Source: Ptiloglossa arizonensis
Taxonomy: Eukaryota; Arthropoda; Insecta; Hymenoptera; Colletidae
DNA: 64,000 nucleotides
NCBI RefSeq assembly: GCF_051014685.1
Contig: NC_135048.1
Span: 22,400,543-22,464,542 of the forward strand
Direction of reading: 5' to 3'
Part shown: positions 25,307 through 36,700 of the stretch, piece by piece
Layout of the letters: each line of letters opens with the position of its first letter
How positions within the stretch are numbered: position 1 is the first letter of the stretch
Translations under genes and position numbers: made by a program
The notes under the pieces: model-generated
Database searches by the model: none
What the model saw: the letters and a program-made list of their open reading frames with translations, nothing else
Told to the model about the DNA's origin: nothing

Positions 25307-26285
25307 GAGACACGTACGATACATCGATCGTGGCACAAGTATATTCGTTGATTGTAACGATATATCATACGATAAGTTCGTGTATTTTTGAACAATTGCA
25401 AAATTTTAATTTTTGTAAAAATAAGCAATAAGTATAGTCTCTATTATTGTTCATGATCTGTTCTCAACGTTGTGGTAATATTTTATATCTATGTTCGAAC
25501 GAGACACCTATGATGCATCGATCATGACAGAAGTATATTCGTTGATTGTAACGATGTCGTTCGATAAGTTCGTGTAATTTTGAACAATTGCAAAATTTTA
25601 ATTTTTGTAAAAATAAGCAATAAGTATAGTTTCTATTATTGTTCACGATCTGTTCTCAACGTTATGGTAATATTTTAATTCACGTTTGAACGAGACACGT
25701 ACGATACATCGATCGTTGCACAAGTATATACGTTGAATGTAACGATATATCATACGATAAGTTCGTGTATTTTTGAACAATTGCAAAATTTTAATTTTTG
25801 TAAAAATAAGCAATAAGTATAGTCTCTATTATTGTTCACGATCTGTTCTTAACGTTATGGTAATATTTTTAATCCACGTTTGAACGAGACACCTTTTATG
25901 ATACATCGATCGTGGCAGAAGTAATAGATTGTTGAATAAGTTTTGTCGTTCGATAAGAAATAGAGCTACCAGATTCGTTGTATTATTTTTCTAAATATAG
26001 TACTACTGTTTGATGAACATATGTGAAGTTTCATGCAGATCTATCGACTCATTCGTATATTTACAGTTGTTCAAAGATGAAGTGTCATAGTATTTTTCTT
26101 TACAATGAAAAAAACGACAAAACTTATCGAACAACCTAGCATATTCGTTGATTATAACGATATGTTGTTCGATAAGTTCGTGTAATTTTGAAACTTTGAA
26201 AAATTTTAATTTCTGTAAAAATAGTCAATAAGTATATTCTCCATTATTGTTCACGACTTGTTCTCAACGTTGTGCAGATATTATT
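25307..26285. repeat. Tandem repeat, ~193-bp unit, four copies, last one split by a MITE
   Basis: GAGACAC marks copies at 25307, 25501, 25692 and 25886 (194, 191 and 194 bp). Shared blocks are ACATCGATCG, ATAAGTTCGTGTA, TTTTGTAAAAATAAGCAATA and ATTATTGTTCA. Copy four is interrupted at 25924-26139 by the MITE and resumes at 26142 with TATTCGTTGATT. The GTTCGATAAGTTCGTG word inside the unit itself resembles a mariner terminus, so the unit may have started from transposon sequence. Confidence 0.93.
25924..26139. mobile_element. 216-bp mariner-type MITE, copy 1
   Basis: The ends are inverted repeats: ATAGATTGTTGAATAAGTTT inward from 25924 and, on the minus strand from 26139, CTAGGTTGTTCGATAAGTTT; both continue with TGTCG. 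A TA precedes the left end (25922-25923) and CA, most simply a mutated TA, follows the right end. Deleting the element and one TA restores AGAAGTATATTCG, exactly the sequence found in the second tandem-repeat copy near 25530. No transposase frame is present, so it would have been moved by an autonomous relative. It is homologous along its length to 43351-43563. Confidence 0.85.
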
Positions 26286-27729
26286 TATTTCTATATTTAC
26301 TACATTTGTATCCGGACCAGTCGAGAATTCGAAAATTGATTCAAAGAGAGAATTATTTTATTATCCACTTTACGTCGATTAAGGTTTATGGTGGGTACTT
26401 TAAGATCGGGGTGCTACGAATTGGCTTTCCTTCGTTCAATTATTCATGTCTTATTTGAATCGTTGATGTTTAAACATTCTCGACTACATTTCCCGTAAAA
26501 CGGAGCTCGTATTTCTATCATTTGTTCGTTGTGATATACTTTATCCCATAATTAAAATTCAATCGAGTTGTTTATCTCTTATTTGTTATTAAATTATAAA
26601 AGTCGATATTGTGCGGCTTGGCCAAAGTCGCGTGTACAGGTAACATTAAAACCCACGTATGGCAATTTATTCGCGACGTTCATTCGATCGAACGGTTAAA
26701 TCTTTGTCCGTTCGTTGCGAAATATTCCATTCTGTCGTTCAAATTCTAATATTTACTCAGCGAGTCACGGATAGAAGGTTGTCCATTTTTTATTCGTTGT
26801 ACGAAACATTCGTACACAATGAAATATCTCACGAGCGATCGGTGGTGTGAAAAAAGAAATATTCTTACGAATGTTATCGAGGTGAAAAAATGATTCATAC
26901 CGTACAATGTTCTCGTCTATACCGAACAATATTTTTTAAAATATATCTTTGATACCTTCGGTTCATTTTGAAACATTCCACCGTGTCGAGATAGAACACG
27001 TACCCTGTAAATAGATATTTCACCTCGGTTTTTCATAGGTGATTTTAAACGTCGAAATCGTTGACGCGTAATCCTCGATAGAGTACTCTGTAGCAAGAGA
27101 TATACGTATAACGATAACGAATAAAAAACAAGGGAGCGAGATACTTGACTTTTAATACCTCGGTGATTTAGAGGAGGTACAATTCTCGTTTTAATCTCTC
27201 CCCTCCCACTGGATCGCGAGGCATTCTACGCGGACTCTTGCTAATCGCTGGAATGTTAATCCTTAACACAGATTCCTAGGAATCCTGAATTTTAATGGGC
27301 TTGTTATTATTTAGCAAGCGGCTGCTCCTTCCGACTCGTATCGCTCAATGGAGATCGCGAGTTTCTAAAGACGCACGCGGAACGTAACTATATGAATCGC
27401 TTTCAAATATAAAAATAACAAGCCAAGCTCGTTACGACTCCTCGAAAGATAAAGTTAGCCTTTTACACGTTTGTGTTCTTAAACACTTGGCGGTTTATGC
27501 CCGACTTTCACTAGTTTTCAGACTATCGGATAGCAAACGTAAGTGCCGCGTTAAACACGATCCCGGTCCCTTTCTTCTCGATGCACGTTGTACCCGTTGG
27601 TACAAAACACATCGCGAAACACTCAGAGTTTGCACAACATCGATTACAAGGAGTCATTTTCATCGGAGGTTCTCGATAATCATTCGTAGCTTCTATATCC
27701 TCGTTTATGTCTCTATTTCGTTATTTTAC
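26286..27729. other. Unique sequence with dispersed repeat copy 2
   Basis: The segment 26795-27025 is the second copy of the family described at 22845 (GTTGTACGAA, GAAATATCTCACGAGCGATC, AACAATATTTTTTA). It ends at TACCCTGTAAATAG. The rest shows no structure. Confidence 0.5.
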
Positions 27730-28445
27730 TCATCGTCGTAGAGCCTCTTGGCGTACGATCTTTGATCGTTACAGAGTCTCTCGTCCTCGTAGAGTCGTTC
27801 ATCATCATAGAGCCTGACATCGCCATTGAGTCTTTTGCCAACGTAATCTTTCTTCGGAAAGTCTTTCATCGATACAGTCCCCTCATCGTCGTAAAGTCAA
27901 GGAGTCTCTCATCGCTGTAGAGTCGTTGACATAGAATCTTTCATTGTAATAGAGTCTCTCGTCCTTACAGAGTCTCTCATCGTTATAGAGTCTTTCATCG
28001 TTGCGGAGTCTCTCGTTATCATAGTCTTTCATCGTCGTAGTGTCTCTTATCGTCGCAGAGTCTCTCATCGTTATAGAGCCTCTCATTGACATAGAGTCTC
28101 TCGTTATCGGAGTCTTTCATCGTTATAGTCTTTCACCGTCTTCGACTCTCTCGTCTCAGTGAAGTCCCTCATTGTCAGAATCTCTCGTCCTCGTAGAGTC
28201 TCTCATTGTCAGAGTCTCTCATCGTTATAGAGCCTCTTATTGACATAGAGTCTCTCGTTATCGGAGTCTTTCATCGTTATAGTCTTTCACCATCTTCGAC
28301 TCTCTCGTCCCAGTAAAGTCTCTCATTGTCAGAATCTCTCGTTCTCGTAGAGTCTCTCATCGTTACAGAGTCTCTCATCTTTGTAATTTCTCATTGACGT
28401 AGAATCTCTGCTGGTCGGAGTCTCTCCAACGTATTGGACACCCAG
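27730..28445. repeat. Minisatellite, 18-bp unit with a 154-bp higher-order duplication
   Basis: The basic unit is AGAGTCTCTCATCGTTAT with 15-18-bp variants. A block of about 130-150 bp beginning GACATAGAGTCTCTCG at 28088 is repeated at 28242 with few changes. On the minus strand the 18-bp unit yields a six-residue repeat (NDERLY-like) over short open frames. The frames break at the 15-17-bp variants, which argues against coding. Confidence 0.9.
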
Positions 28446-29090
28446 TTTCCTCGGTTTCGAAGCAATCGACAAGAGATTCGTCGAAGCCACGGTGGTGGCC
28501 ATTACCCCATGGAGCATGATGATAATTCGCACGGCCTAAGTGGTCCCCGGCGTTTCGCGCGTGGACAGGCGTGGTGAAGCGCGCGAGTTTCCTCGCGGGG
28601 GGAGTTGCACGCCTAATGGCCCGGCGAGTTAGATAACCCGTCTCTCCTCGCGCAACTGTGCATTATTGCCAGCGGAGTGGCGATGCACGCGTTGACCGAC
28701 GAAACGGGAGAAACTCGTGCAAGAAATACGCCACGGGCGAAACAACCGCGGCGTGGGCTAGTTCCAACTGTTGGGACTAACAAGGGAATAACACCGAGTG
28801 GTCAACTTCGATCGCAACGTGATTTTCCAGGACGACGGTGTATATGGGTCCCTAACGATTCGTTTGTTCCTCACTGGCGACTGTTAAAAAATTAACGATA
28901 ATTGTGACACTCGACTTACAAGGGAATTGCCCCAAGCGGTCTATTTCGATTGTAATATGTTTCTTTCTGGATAACAGCGTGTGGGTTCTAACGATTTTTT
29001 GTTTCGAACTGACGACCACCGAAGAATAAGTATAGAACGGTGTTAAATCTAAATTGTGGACAACATTTTTTAGTTCTTTCTGCTCAGTGG
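28446..29090. other. Unique sequence, partly CpG-rich
   Basis: The region 28530-28700 is CpG- and GC-rich (for example GCGCGCGAG), followed by ordinary sequence. Two similar stretches near 28775-28870 and 28915-29000 (ACAAGGGAAT, then a run ending TAACGATT) suggest an old 140-bp duplication. Confidence 0.45.
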
Positions 29091-29845
29091 GGAATTATTC
29101 CGATTATTTCATTATGAACTATTCGAATCTTTCGTTATGAATATTTCATTGTCAACTATTCGAATAACGAAATATTCAAATGAGTGACTATTCGAATAAC
29201 GAAATATTCAAATGAGTAACTATTCGAATAACGAAATATTCGAATGAGTAACTATTCGAATAACGAAATATTCAAGTGAGTAACTATTCGAATAACGAAG
29301 TATTCAAATGAGTAACTATTCGAATAACGAAATATTCAAGTGAGTAACTATTCGAATAACGAAGTATTCAAATGAGTAACTATTCGAATAATGAAATACT
29401 CAAATAAATAAGTATTCAATTAACGAAATATTCAAATGAGTAACTATTCAATTAACGAAATATTCAAATGAGTAACCATTCGAATAACGAAATATTCAAG
29501 TGAGTAACTATTCGAATAACGAAGTATTCAAATGAGTAACTATTCGAATAACGAAATACTCAAATAAATAACTATTCAATTAACGAAATATTCAAATGAG
29601 TAACTATTCGAATAACGAAATATTCAAGTAAGTAACTATTCGGATAACGAAGTATTCAAATGAGTAATAATTCGAATAACGAAATACTCAAATAAATAAC
29701 TATTCAATTAACGAAATATTCAAATGAGTAACTACTCGAATAACGAAATACTCCAATAAATAACTATTCAATTAACGAAATATTCAAATGAGTAACCATT
29801 CGAATAACGGAACATTCAAATGAGTAACTATTCGAACGATGACGA
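29091..29845. repeat. Minisatellite, 32-bp unit, ~22 copies with higher-order pattern
   Basis: The unit is TATTCGAATAACGAAATATT followed by CAAATGAGTAAC; starts at 29221 and 29253 give 32 bp. A variant pair containing AATAAATAACTATTCAATTA recurs about every 160, 128 and 64 bp, that is every five, four and two units. The array grew by duplication of multi-unit blocks. It shares the TATTCGAATA core with the arrays at 1930, 16034, 32280 and 40736. Confidence 0.95.
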
Positions 29846-30284
29846 TACATGCCGATTCGAGTACCCGTAAAACATTCGAATACCGAGTTATTCGAACGGT
29901 CCCAGTCCTATCGGAGAAGCTAGCCTTGCCTCGCCTACCGGACACGCTGAGCGCGATATTCGACCGGCAGGATTCCGTAATAATCCCTAAGGGGAAAAAA
30001 AGGAGAGTCCCGGTACCGGCAACTCCGAATGGCGGTCATTACCGTCTAACAACGCGCGATCTCCCGTGCCCGTTTTCCCTTTCCTTTCTCTCCGTTTAGC
30101 CGTGTGTCGGCCGCCGCTCCTTCGACCGGCCCGACTTCATCGATGCTCGTCCTTCGATCAACCCTTTCGCACCGGTTCGATCGAGAAGCGGTACCGAGGC
30201 TGTGCAACGCGGAGCCATTTTAACCCTCTTTCCTTCCTTGGGTCCTTTTCGACCCGTCGCGTCCCCACAGTATGTAGGTACATA
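29846..30284. other. Unique GC-richer sequence
   Basis: CpG-rich, pyrimidine-rich toward 30060-30260. Open frames on the plus strand (for example 29839-30099) show no domain. No promoter element can be assigned. Confidence 0.45.
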
Positions 30285-30332
30285 CAGGTATAGGTATATA
30301 TATATATATATACTTAATATATAGATATATAT

Positions 30333-30376
<44 letters not shown>

Positions 30377-30385
30377 AATATAGGT
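30285..30385. repeat. TA dinucleotide microsatellite
   Basis: Interrupted (TA)n with TAGATATA variants; the longest uninterrupted run is at about 30336-30373. Confidence 0.97.
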
Positions 30386-31585
30386 ATATTGTTTCTTTTC
30401 TTTTGTAATCAAAGCTATCGCAATAGATGCAACTGGATGCACTTCGTCCTTTCGTCGTATTACGAAGTTAAAAATACAAATACGTTCGGAATATTTTTAC
30501 AAAATCTTGACTGTTTAATAGGAACTATATTTACAATTAAGGTTAACAAAGAATCCTTGAGATCGAGACGAGAGTTTCTATAAAAATGATTCGTATGAAC
30601 GTCACTTTGACGCAAAATTGAAAATCAATGGACGGATGACAATCCGCTGTATAATTTAAATAATAATAATAACCAAAGAACGGAGATTCTAGAGAATAAA
30701 TCAGACATAGAGAAGCATTAGACATAGAGACAACACGATTATTCATTCTGAATTCTATTGCACAACCCTGGTGCTGCAAGTATGCTTCGAATTAATTGCG
30801 TGTTATTCGTTTCGGATTCTGATCTTCGATATAAAAGAATTCTACGAAAATAACGTGTCGTGTAAATATTGCTGGTGGACTCGTCGGTAAGACTATCTAG
30901 AAAACCTTGACCTTACACGCGACCAAGATTTGTGGGATTCTTGTTTCGAAGATTTTAAAGGAAACGTTTAGCAGGAAGCTAACGATCTTATCGGTCAGGC
31001 CATTTGGCGACAAATATGTGAAAAGTTTCTTCGTCTTGCAACCGAGAGGCGTGATAAATAATCGATGATTAGATCAATTTAATAATTCATTATTCGTAAC
31101 GCACGATCAGAGACCATTACTCACTCGGTAAATAAATCGGATATTAAACAACGTAAAACTGGTCGTAACACGGGGACAAGGTGACGCGCGACTATTCGAA
31201 CTTTTTTCATCGTTCTTGTATCTCGAATCCTTTATTGAAGTCGACCACGAGTGTTACGATACACCCTGTATATTCCATCTTTCTTCGCGTTATCGACGAT
31301 TGAACCTTTTTGCGGTAACAGTTCGTTTAGAAAGTGTTACATCGTCGCGCAACGTAACACTCTTATTGTTTTGTTTTTCATTCCGAACGGGGAGCTCCGG
31401 TCGTCTTTTTGGGTGCTGGTCCGTCGAACACAATACAGGTTTCCCGAAGGGACCAGCGAGGTCGTTAATATCGGTAGAGTTCACTGCCCTGGAATATGGG
31501 CTTGAAGGTTCCTCTATGATGATACAGTGTTTCGATAGGATTGGGGATACCTGCACGCCGTAATAAAAAAAAATCAAAAAAAAAA
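30386..31585. other. Unique sequence with one transposon-terminus motif
   Basis: ACACCCTGTATA at 31261-31272 matches 12143-12154. On the minus strand it reads TATACAGGGTGTATCG. No partner terminus found. An A-rich run at 31564-31585 precedes the next microsatellite. Confidence 0.45.
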
Positions 31586-31612
31586 TGTATATATATATAT
31601 ATATATATATAC
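31586..31612. repeat. TA microsatellite
   Basis: A pure (TA)n of about 12 units after an A-rich run. Confidence 0.97.
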
Positions 31613-31676
31613 ACACGTTCTCCGGAATCTTTCGAAGAGCATTGTTCGAAAAGGTGTTCATCGAATAAAAACGTTC

Positions 31677-31677
<1 letters not shown>

Positions 31678-31709
<32 letters not shown>
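31678..31709. repeat. TG microsatellite
   Basis: A pure (TG)n of about 15-16 units. Confidence 0.97.
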
Positions 31710-31710
<1 letters not shown>

Positions 31711-32279
31711 TTTTGTTTCTTTTCATTTTGGAAAATAAACCCAACAATGCAGCGACTTCCTGTTCACCTTCGTCGAGGAAGCATTTTTCCGCGGTACGTT
31801 ACCCCCTCGACGGAAGATTTATTACGGAGAACCCAGTCCGAGACAATGCTCGTTTAGTATCATAAAATAATTCACCATGTAACATCGTAATATACTGTTT
31901 TTCACCGACGTACCGAAATCGAAAGCTGTAATTTCCGATCAAATCCTGAATAACAGTGATTTGGCCAGGAGATCTGAAAAGTTCACAGGGATCCCTAAGG
32001 CGGAAACTTGTTTAGGCGACGAGGTACAGCCTATTGCGACCCGAATCGTTCTGTATCGCGCGTTTTCACTCCTGGAGGCATATTCTCGCCCCAATTTTCC
32101 CGCTCGGCTCTCCTCGAAACGAAATTCACGTTTGCATCGATGCACGACGATCTGTCCGACGATGGTTCTAAAATGGTGGCTCGTCGACGAGTATCTCCAA
32201 TGAAATGAATTCGTTCAAAGTGTTCGCGCTGCGTTTCTAAATAGAATCGGGACTGCTCATCGAATTTCATTCTACTCGA
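31710..32279. other. Unique non-coding sequence
   Basis: Nothing recognisable. Overlapping short frames at 31940-32270 on both strands are not protein-like. Confidence 0.5.
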
Positions 32280-33058
32280 ATATTCGAATTCTTCGATAAT
32301 TCAAATGTTCGGCGAATATCATTCGAATACTTTAGTGAATGAAATATTCGACGAACTTCGAATACTTCGGTAAATCAAATACTTGGGGAATATCATTCGA
32401 ATACTTCGGTAATTCAAATATTTGGGGAATATGATTCGAATACTTTGGTTAATCAAATACTTGGGGAATATCATTCGAATACTTTGGTAAATCAAATACT
32501 TGGAGAATATCATTCGAATACTTCGGTAATTCAAATACTTGGAGAATATCATTCAATACCTTGGTAAATCAAGTACTTGGAGAATATCATTCGAATACTT
32601 TGGTAAATCAAATATTTGGAAAATATCATTCGAATACTTTGATAAATCAAATACTTGGGGAATATCATTCGAATACTTTGGTAAATCAAATACTTGGAGA
32701 ATATTATTCGAATACTTTGGTAAATCAAATGCTTGGAGAATATCATTCGAATACTTTGGTAAATTAAATACTTCGAGAATATCATTCGAATACTTTGGTA
32801 AATCAAATACTTGGAAAATATCATTCGAATATTTTGGTAAATCAAATACTTGAGGAAAATCATTCGAATACTTTGGTAATTCAAATACTCTGGGAATATC
32901 ATTCAATACCTTGGTAAATCAAATACTTGGAGAATATTATTCGAATATTTTGGTAAATCAAATACTTGGGGAAAATCGTTCGAATACTTTGGTAAATCAA
33001 ATACTTGGAGAATATAATTCGAATACTTCGGTGATTCGAATATTCAGCGAATAATTCG
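32280..33058. repeat. Minisatellite, 39-bp unit, ~20 copies
   Basis: The unit is TCATTCGAATACTTTGGTAA followed by ATCAAATACTTGGAGAATA. Because 39 is divisible by three and the unit lacks stops in several frames, long frames are open on both strands at once (plus 32539-32853, minus 32549-32906). That pattern indicates repeat geometry, not a protein. The array shares the ATTCGAATA core with four others. Confidence 0.95.
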
Positions 33059-36000
33059 AGTACTTAAACGATTCGAAGAATCTTCGAATATATTTAGCAT
33101 ACCACTCGACAATTTTCCACACCGATCGAGTATCCGAATACTCTCAGCGTTCGATCACCGTACGATATCAAAAATCGAGTCCTTTGAGTTCGTAACCTTA
33201 ACCCAGTGTACACTTACGACACTCCACGTTAAAAGATCTCCGAAAGCTCCGATTGGGTTCGCCGAGGGGTCATAAGATTCAACGATCGCGACACATTTCT
33301 CAAGCCCTTTATTCTTCGACGTCCTGGTGCATCATTATTCCATACATAAAACATGAATTTCAATACCGGGGCGCATCATTAGTCGCGGAACCGTCTCGCG
33401 GCGTGGCTCGAGCATCGATTCTCCCCTCGTTATTGGATGCGTATCTTTCGGCTGCTCGTTCCGGTTGTCCTCGATAATTGACGACTTCATATCGTACACA
33501 AACACCGGTCCGATATCGGTGGTCCCGTTCATCCTCCGCGACTCGCGGCATTATCCTCACCGAGCATCTCCAGTGCCCGCTGCGTGGGTGCATCCGTTAC
33601 GTTATGCAACCTCGAAACTGCACGTTCGATAGATAATGGATCTTTCAATAAGCGGGGCCCGTGCACCGTATACGGTGCTGGGAGACGAGAAATCGTTAGG
33701 TCGGGTTTTTAGAACAACGAGAACGAGGCTCTGACTTATCATTATAAATATTAACACCGATTGCTTCCAGTCGATCTCGTTCGACACTGATCGGTACACC
33801 GAGCGGAACTCGTGGCCCGAAACACGAGTCACACTCCTGGTGACACATGTTCAAATTTGACAAAATGATACTCACAGCGGAATAATAATTTATACCGTTG
33901 CACGACGATACTTTTGAAAAGAATTCATTTACGAAGTCTTCCATCGAATCGAAAACAATGCGAAATATTTTACGAGAGATTAAACTTGAATAGGAAACCA
34001 ATTCTCGAGATATTTTAGCAAATTTTACATCTACCATTTTTTCCTTTTTCAAACATTTTCAGGGTGTAAATGTAAGATATTTAAAATACAATTTGCTATT
34101 AGAAGTCGAAGAATATCTTTGTTTCCTCTCACTGTTATTTCTTTCGGAAAGATTCCAAAATCGAGGTGATATTTATTAACAAATATTTCCATAGCTGCGA
34201 TCGTGTACGCTCGGTGTCAGAGTCTATCGGATGCTGCGATACAATATCGGTATCTTTCGATTTATACTTCTTCTTATCTGTCTTGGCGCGTTTCCTTCAT
34301 TTTTCCTTAATAGTTCGCCGCGGTACAGATAAGAGACTATTACCTACGAGTTACGACGGTTTTCCGGGACACCGTATCTGTTCGGCATTACATGATTCAC
34401 CGAGAATTTCAATCTCGCGTTTGCCCACACCGGGAGACGTCATTGAACACCGCAACGTATCATAAGATACCATCGAAAGCTGATAAACGTTGCTGGATAA
34501 CGGAATTTCGTGTAACACGGTATTACATTGATCCGTGCGTGTAATATTTAAGATCCGGCGCGGGAACGCGATAAAACATTCACCCGTAAATTCGAGACGA
34601 GTATGAGCTCGATCGGTACAGAAAAAATAAAAAAATAACAAAGCCACAAAATCAGCAACGTCAACGAATTTCCATATTGTCTGCTTCCTGTACACCGCTG
34701 TATTTACATTTTTCGACGTGCTGTTCTCAAACGTTAAATTCAAAATCTTCGATCCATTTATTAAATGATCACGCGATGCACATCTCTTTCGATAAACTCG
34801 TCCAGTTAATTTTCATAGAAAAATACAGTAATAATCTAACGATCAACTTTCGATCCTGACGTCTCGATCGATCCCGAATATACGACGAAATTGAATGACA
34901 TTGTACCCTGCGAAGCATAAATTATTGAAAAATGTCTAAACTGATTTCTCGTTAAAAATAGTACACGAAGATGTATTTTATCCTTAGATGTTTGTGTGTA
35001 TGTCTGTGGACATAAAATGGATAAAAAATGTCTGTGTTTATAAAAGTAATATCAAATTTTTGAATTTGTGTATGATTTAGTTCAGGAGAGGAGTGTTACG
35101 ATTGTAGAGGGACGAGTTAATTTTTGAACTTACTAAATGTGAGGAGTGTAACTATACTGATGAAATTATGGCAAGAACGCGAGGTCATTGAAATTACCAA
35201 GTTGATCATCCATGGATCCGATGATCTTAATTTTATGCGAACATTAACACGTTCACTTTCTGCACATGGAAGCGTGAATAAAATTGAAACGCCAAGAGAG
35301 ACGTTCAGATTTTTTTATAGCGATATTCTTCTTCTTTTCTAACATTTAGATCATCGTTCCTGGAATGCAACTATGTTCTTTTTTTTTATCAATGTAAGCT
35401 TTCAGTTGCACAGATTCCTACTGCGTAATTTTGTAATAAGTGAACTGTTGAAAAATGTCAATACAGTCAATGTATATATACAGTCAACATAAATGTCAAT
35501 GTTGCAATATAGATAATTCTTACCGTGTAATTGAATAACAATTAACCCGTTAGATTATATCGTGTAAAAGAAAGTGGGGATTTATATTCTCGAGATATCA
35601 ATTACACGTATTAAATGGAGATAAGTGTAAGTAAATAAAATCGTCGATAGCGATAGCGAGGACGTTAATTTGTATGTTAATATTATGTTAATTTCGATAT
35701 TAAGTATAATTATCATATCGCGTTAAATAGAATGTGTTCTACTAAAAGTAAACGAGCAAAAATACATTTAGTAGTTGTAAACGGGGAAAATATTATACGG
35801 TAACTCCGTATAGTAATTCCCAGAGAATCGTTTGAAGTGCAACTGTATCGATAGAAACCAAAGTGTAACTAATTTTTTTAATACATCGTCGCGACAGGCG
35901 TCAAATGTTCGAGAAGAGAAACAAGAAACTGTTACGTTCCTAAACCAACTACCGAAAGAAAGGGAAATGGTAAACTGGAAGTGGTTAAATGCCAACGTGA

Positions 36001-36244
36001 GAGGGGTTAACCGATAACCCAGTTACAATAGTGTCTCGCACAATGGGGCCCGGCGGTGATCAATATGCGAAGCACGGGTAGAGAATTTTTTTTTCTACGA
36101 ACTGATTGAACTCAAACGGGCCGCTCGAGAAGGACAATGAATGGGATACAATGGGATAAAGTTCGACCAGCTGGGTTTTGTTTTCATAAGTAAATATGCT
36201 TCTAAATGACAAACAATGGAGATGGCTCCTAATCGCGAATCTAA
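33059..36244. other. Unique sequence with a fragment of the 22.8-kb dispersed family
   Basis: 33888-33990 carries ATACCGTTGCACGA and AAATATTTTACGAGAGAT, matching the order in the copies at 22845 and 26795. An isolated TTTCAGGGTGTAAATG lies near 34049. The rest, including the frames at 34351-34743 and 35768-36017, has no recognisable signal. Confidence 0.45.
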
Positions 36245-36700
36245 GCAGCGAATTTTATATATAGAACAACACTATTTTCACCTCGACCTCTACAGAATGA
36301 TATACTTACGAATAGAACAACACTTTGTACCTCAACATTCACAGAATAATATATTTATAAATAGACTGATACTTCGTACCTCAACTTCTATCTAATAATA
36401 TATTTTTACTTAGAATGATACTTTATGCTTCAACATATACAGAATAATATATTTATATATAGAACAATACTTTATACTTCAATATATTCCAATAATACTT
36501 ATACGTCAATATAACTACTAATTATACATCAATCAGTATAATTATACTTACACTATAATATACTTCAAGTATACTTATACTTGTACAGAATAATATATTC
36601 ATATATACAAAATAAGAGAATAATACTTTACACCTCAACTTCGACAGAAAAATATATTCGCGTATAAAAAAAAAATACAACACACTTTATACCTCGCTAT
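36245..36700. repeat. Degenerate AT-rich tandem repeat, ~50-bp unit
   Basis: AGAACAAYACT-like words at about 36263, 36314, 36363, 36412 and 36461 give a 49-51-bp period. Each unit also has TACCTCAACTT-like and CAGAATAATATATTTAT blocks. The right half is heavily decayed. Confidence 0.75.

Noticed and set aside
32539..32906. Long repeat-protein-like frames on both strands
   Set aside because: Several frames are open at once because the 39-bp unit is a multiple of three and lacks stops. No start context or transcript signal.
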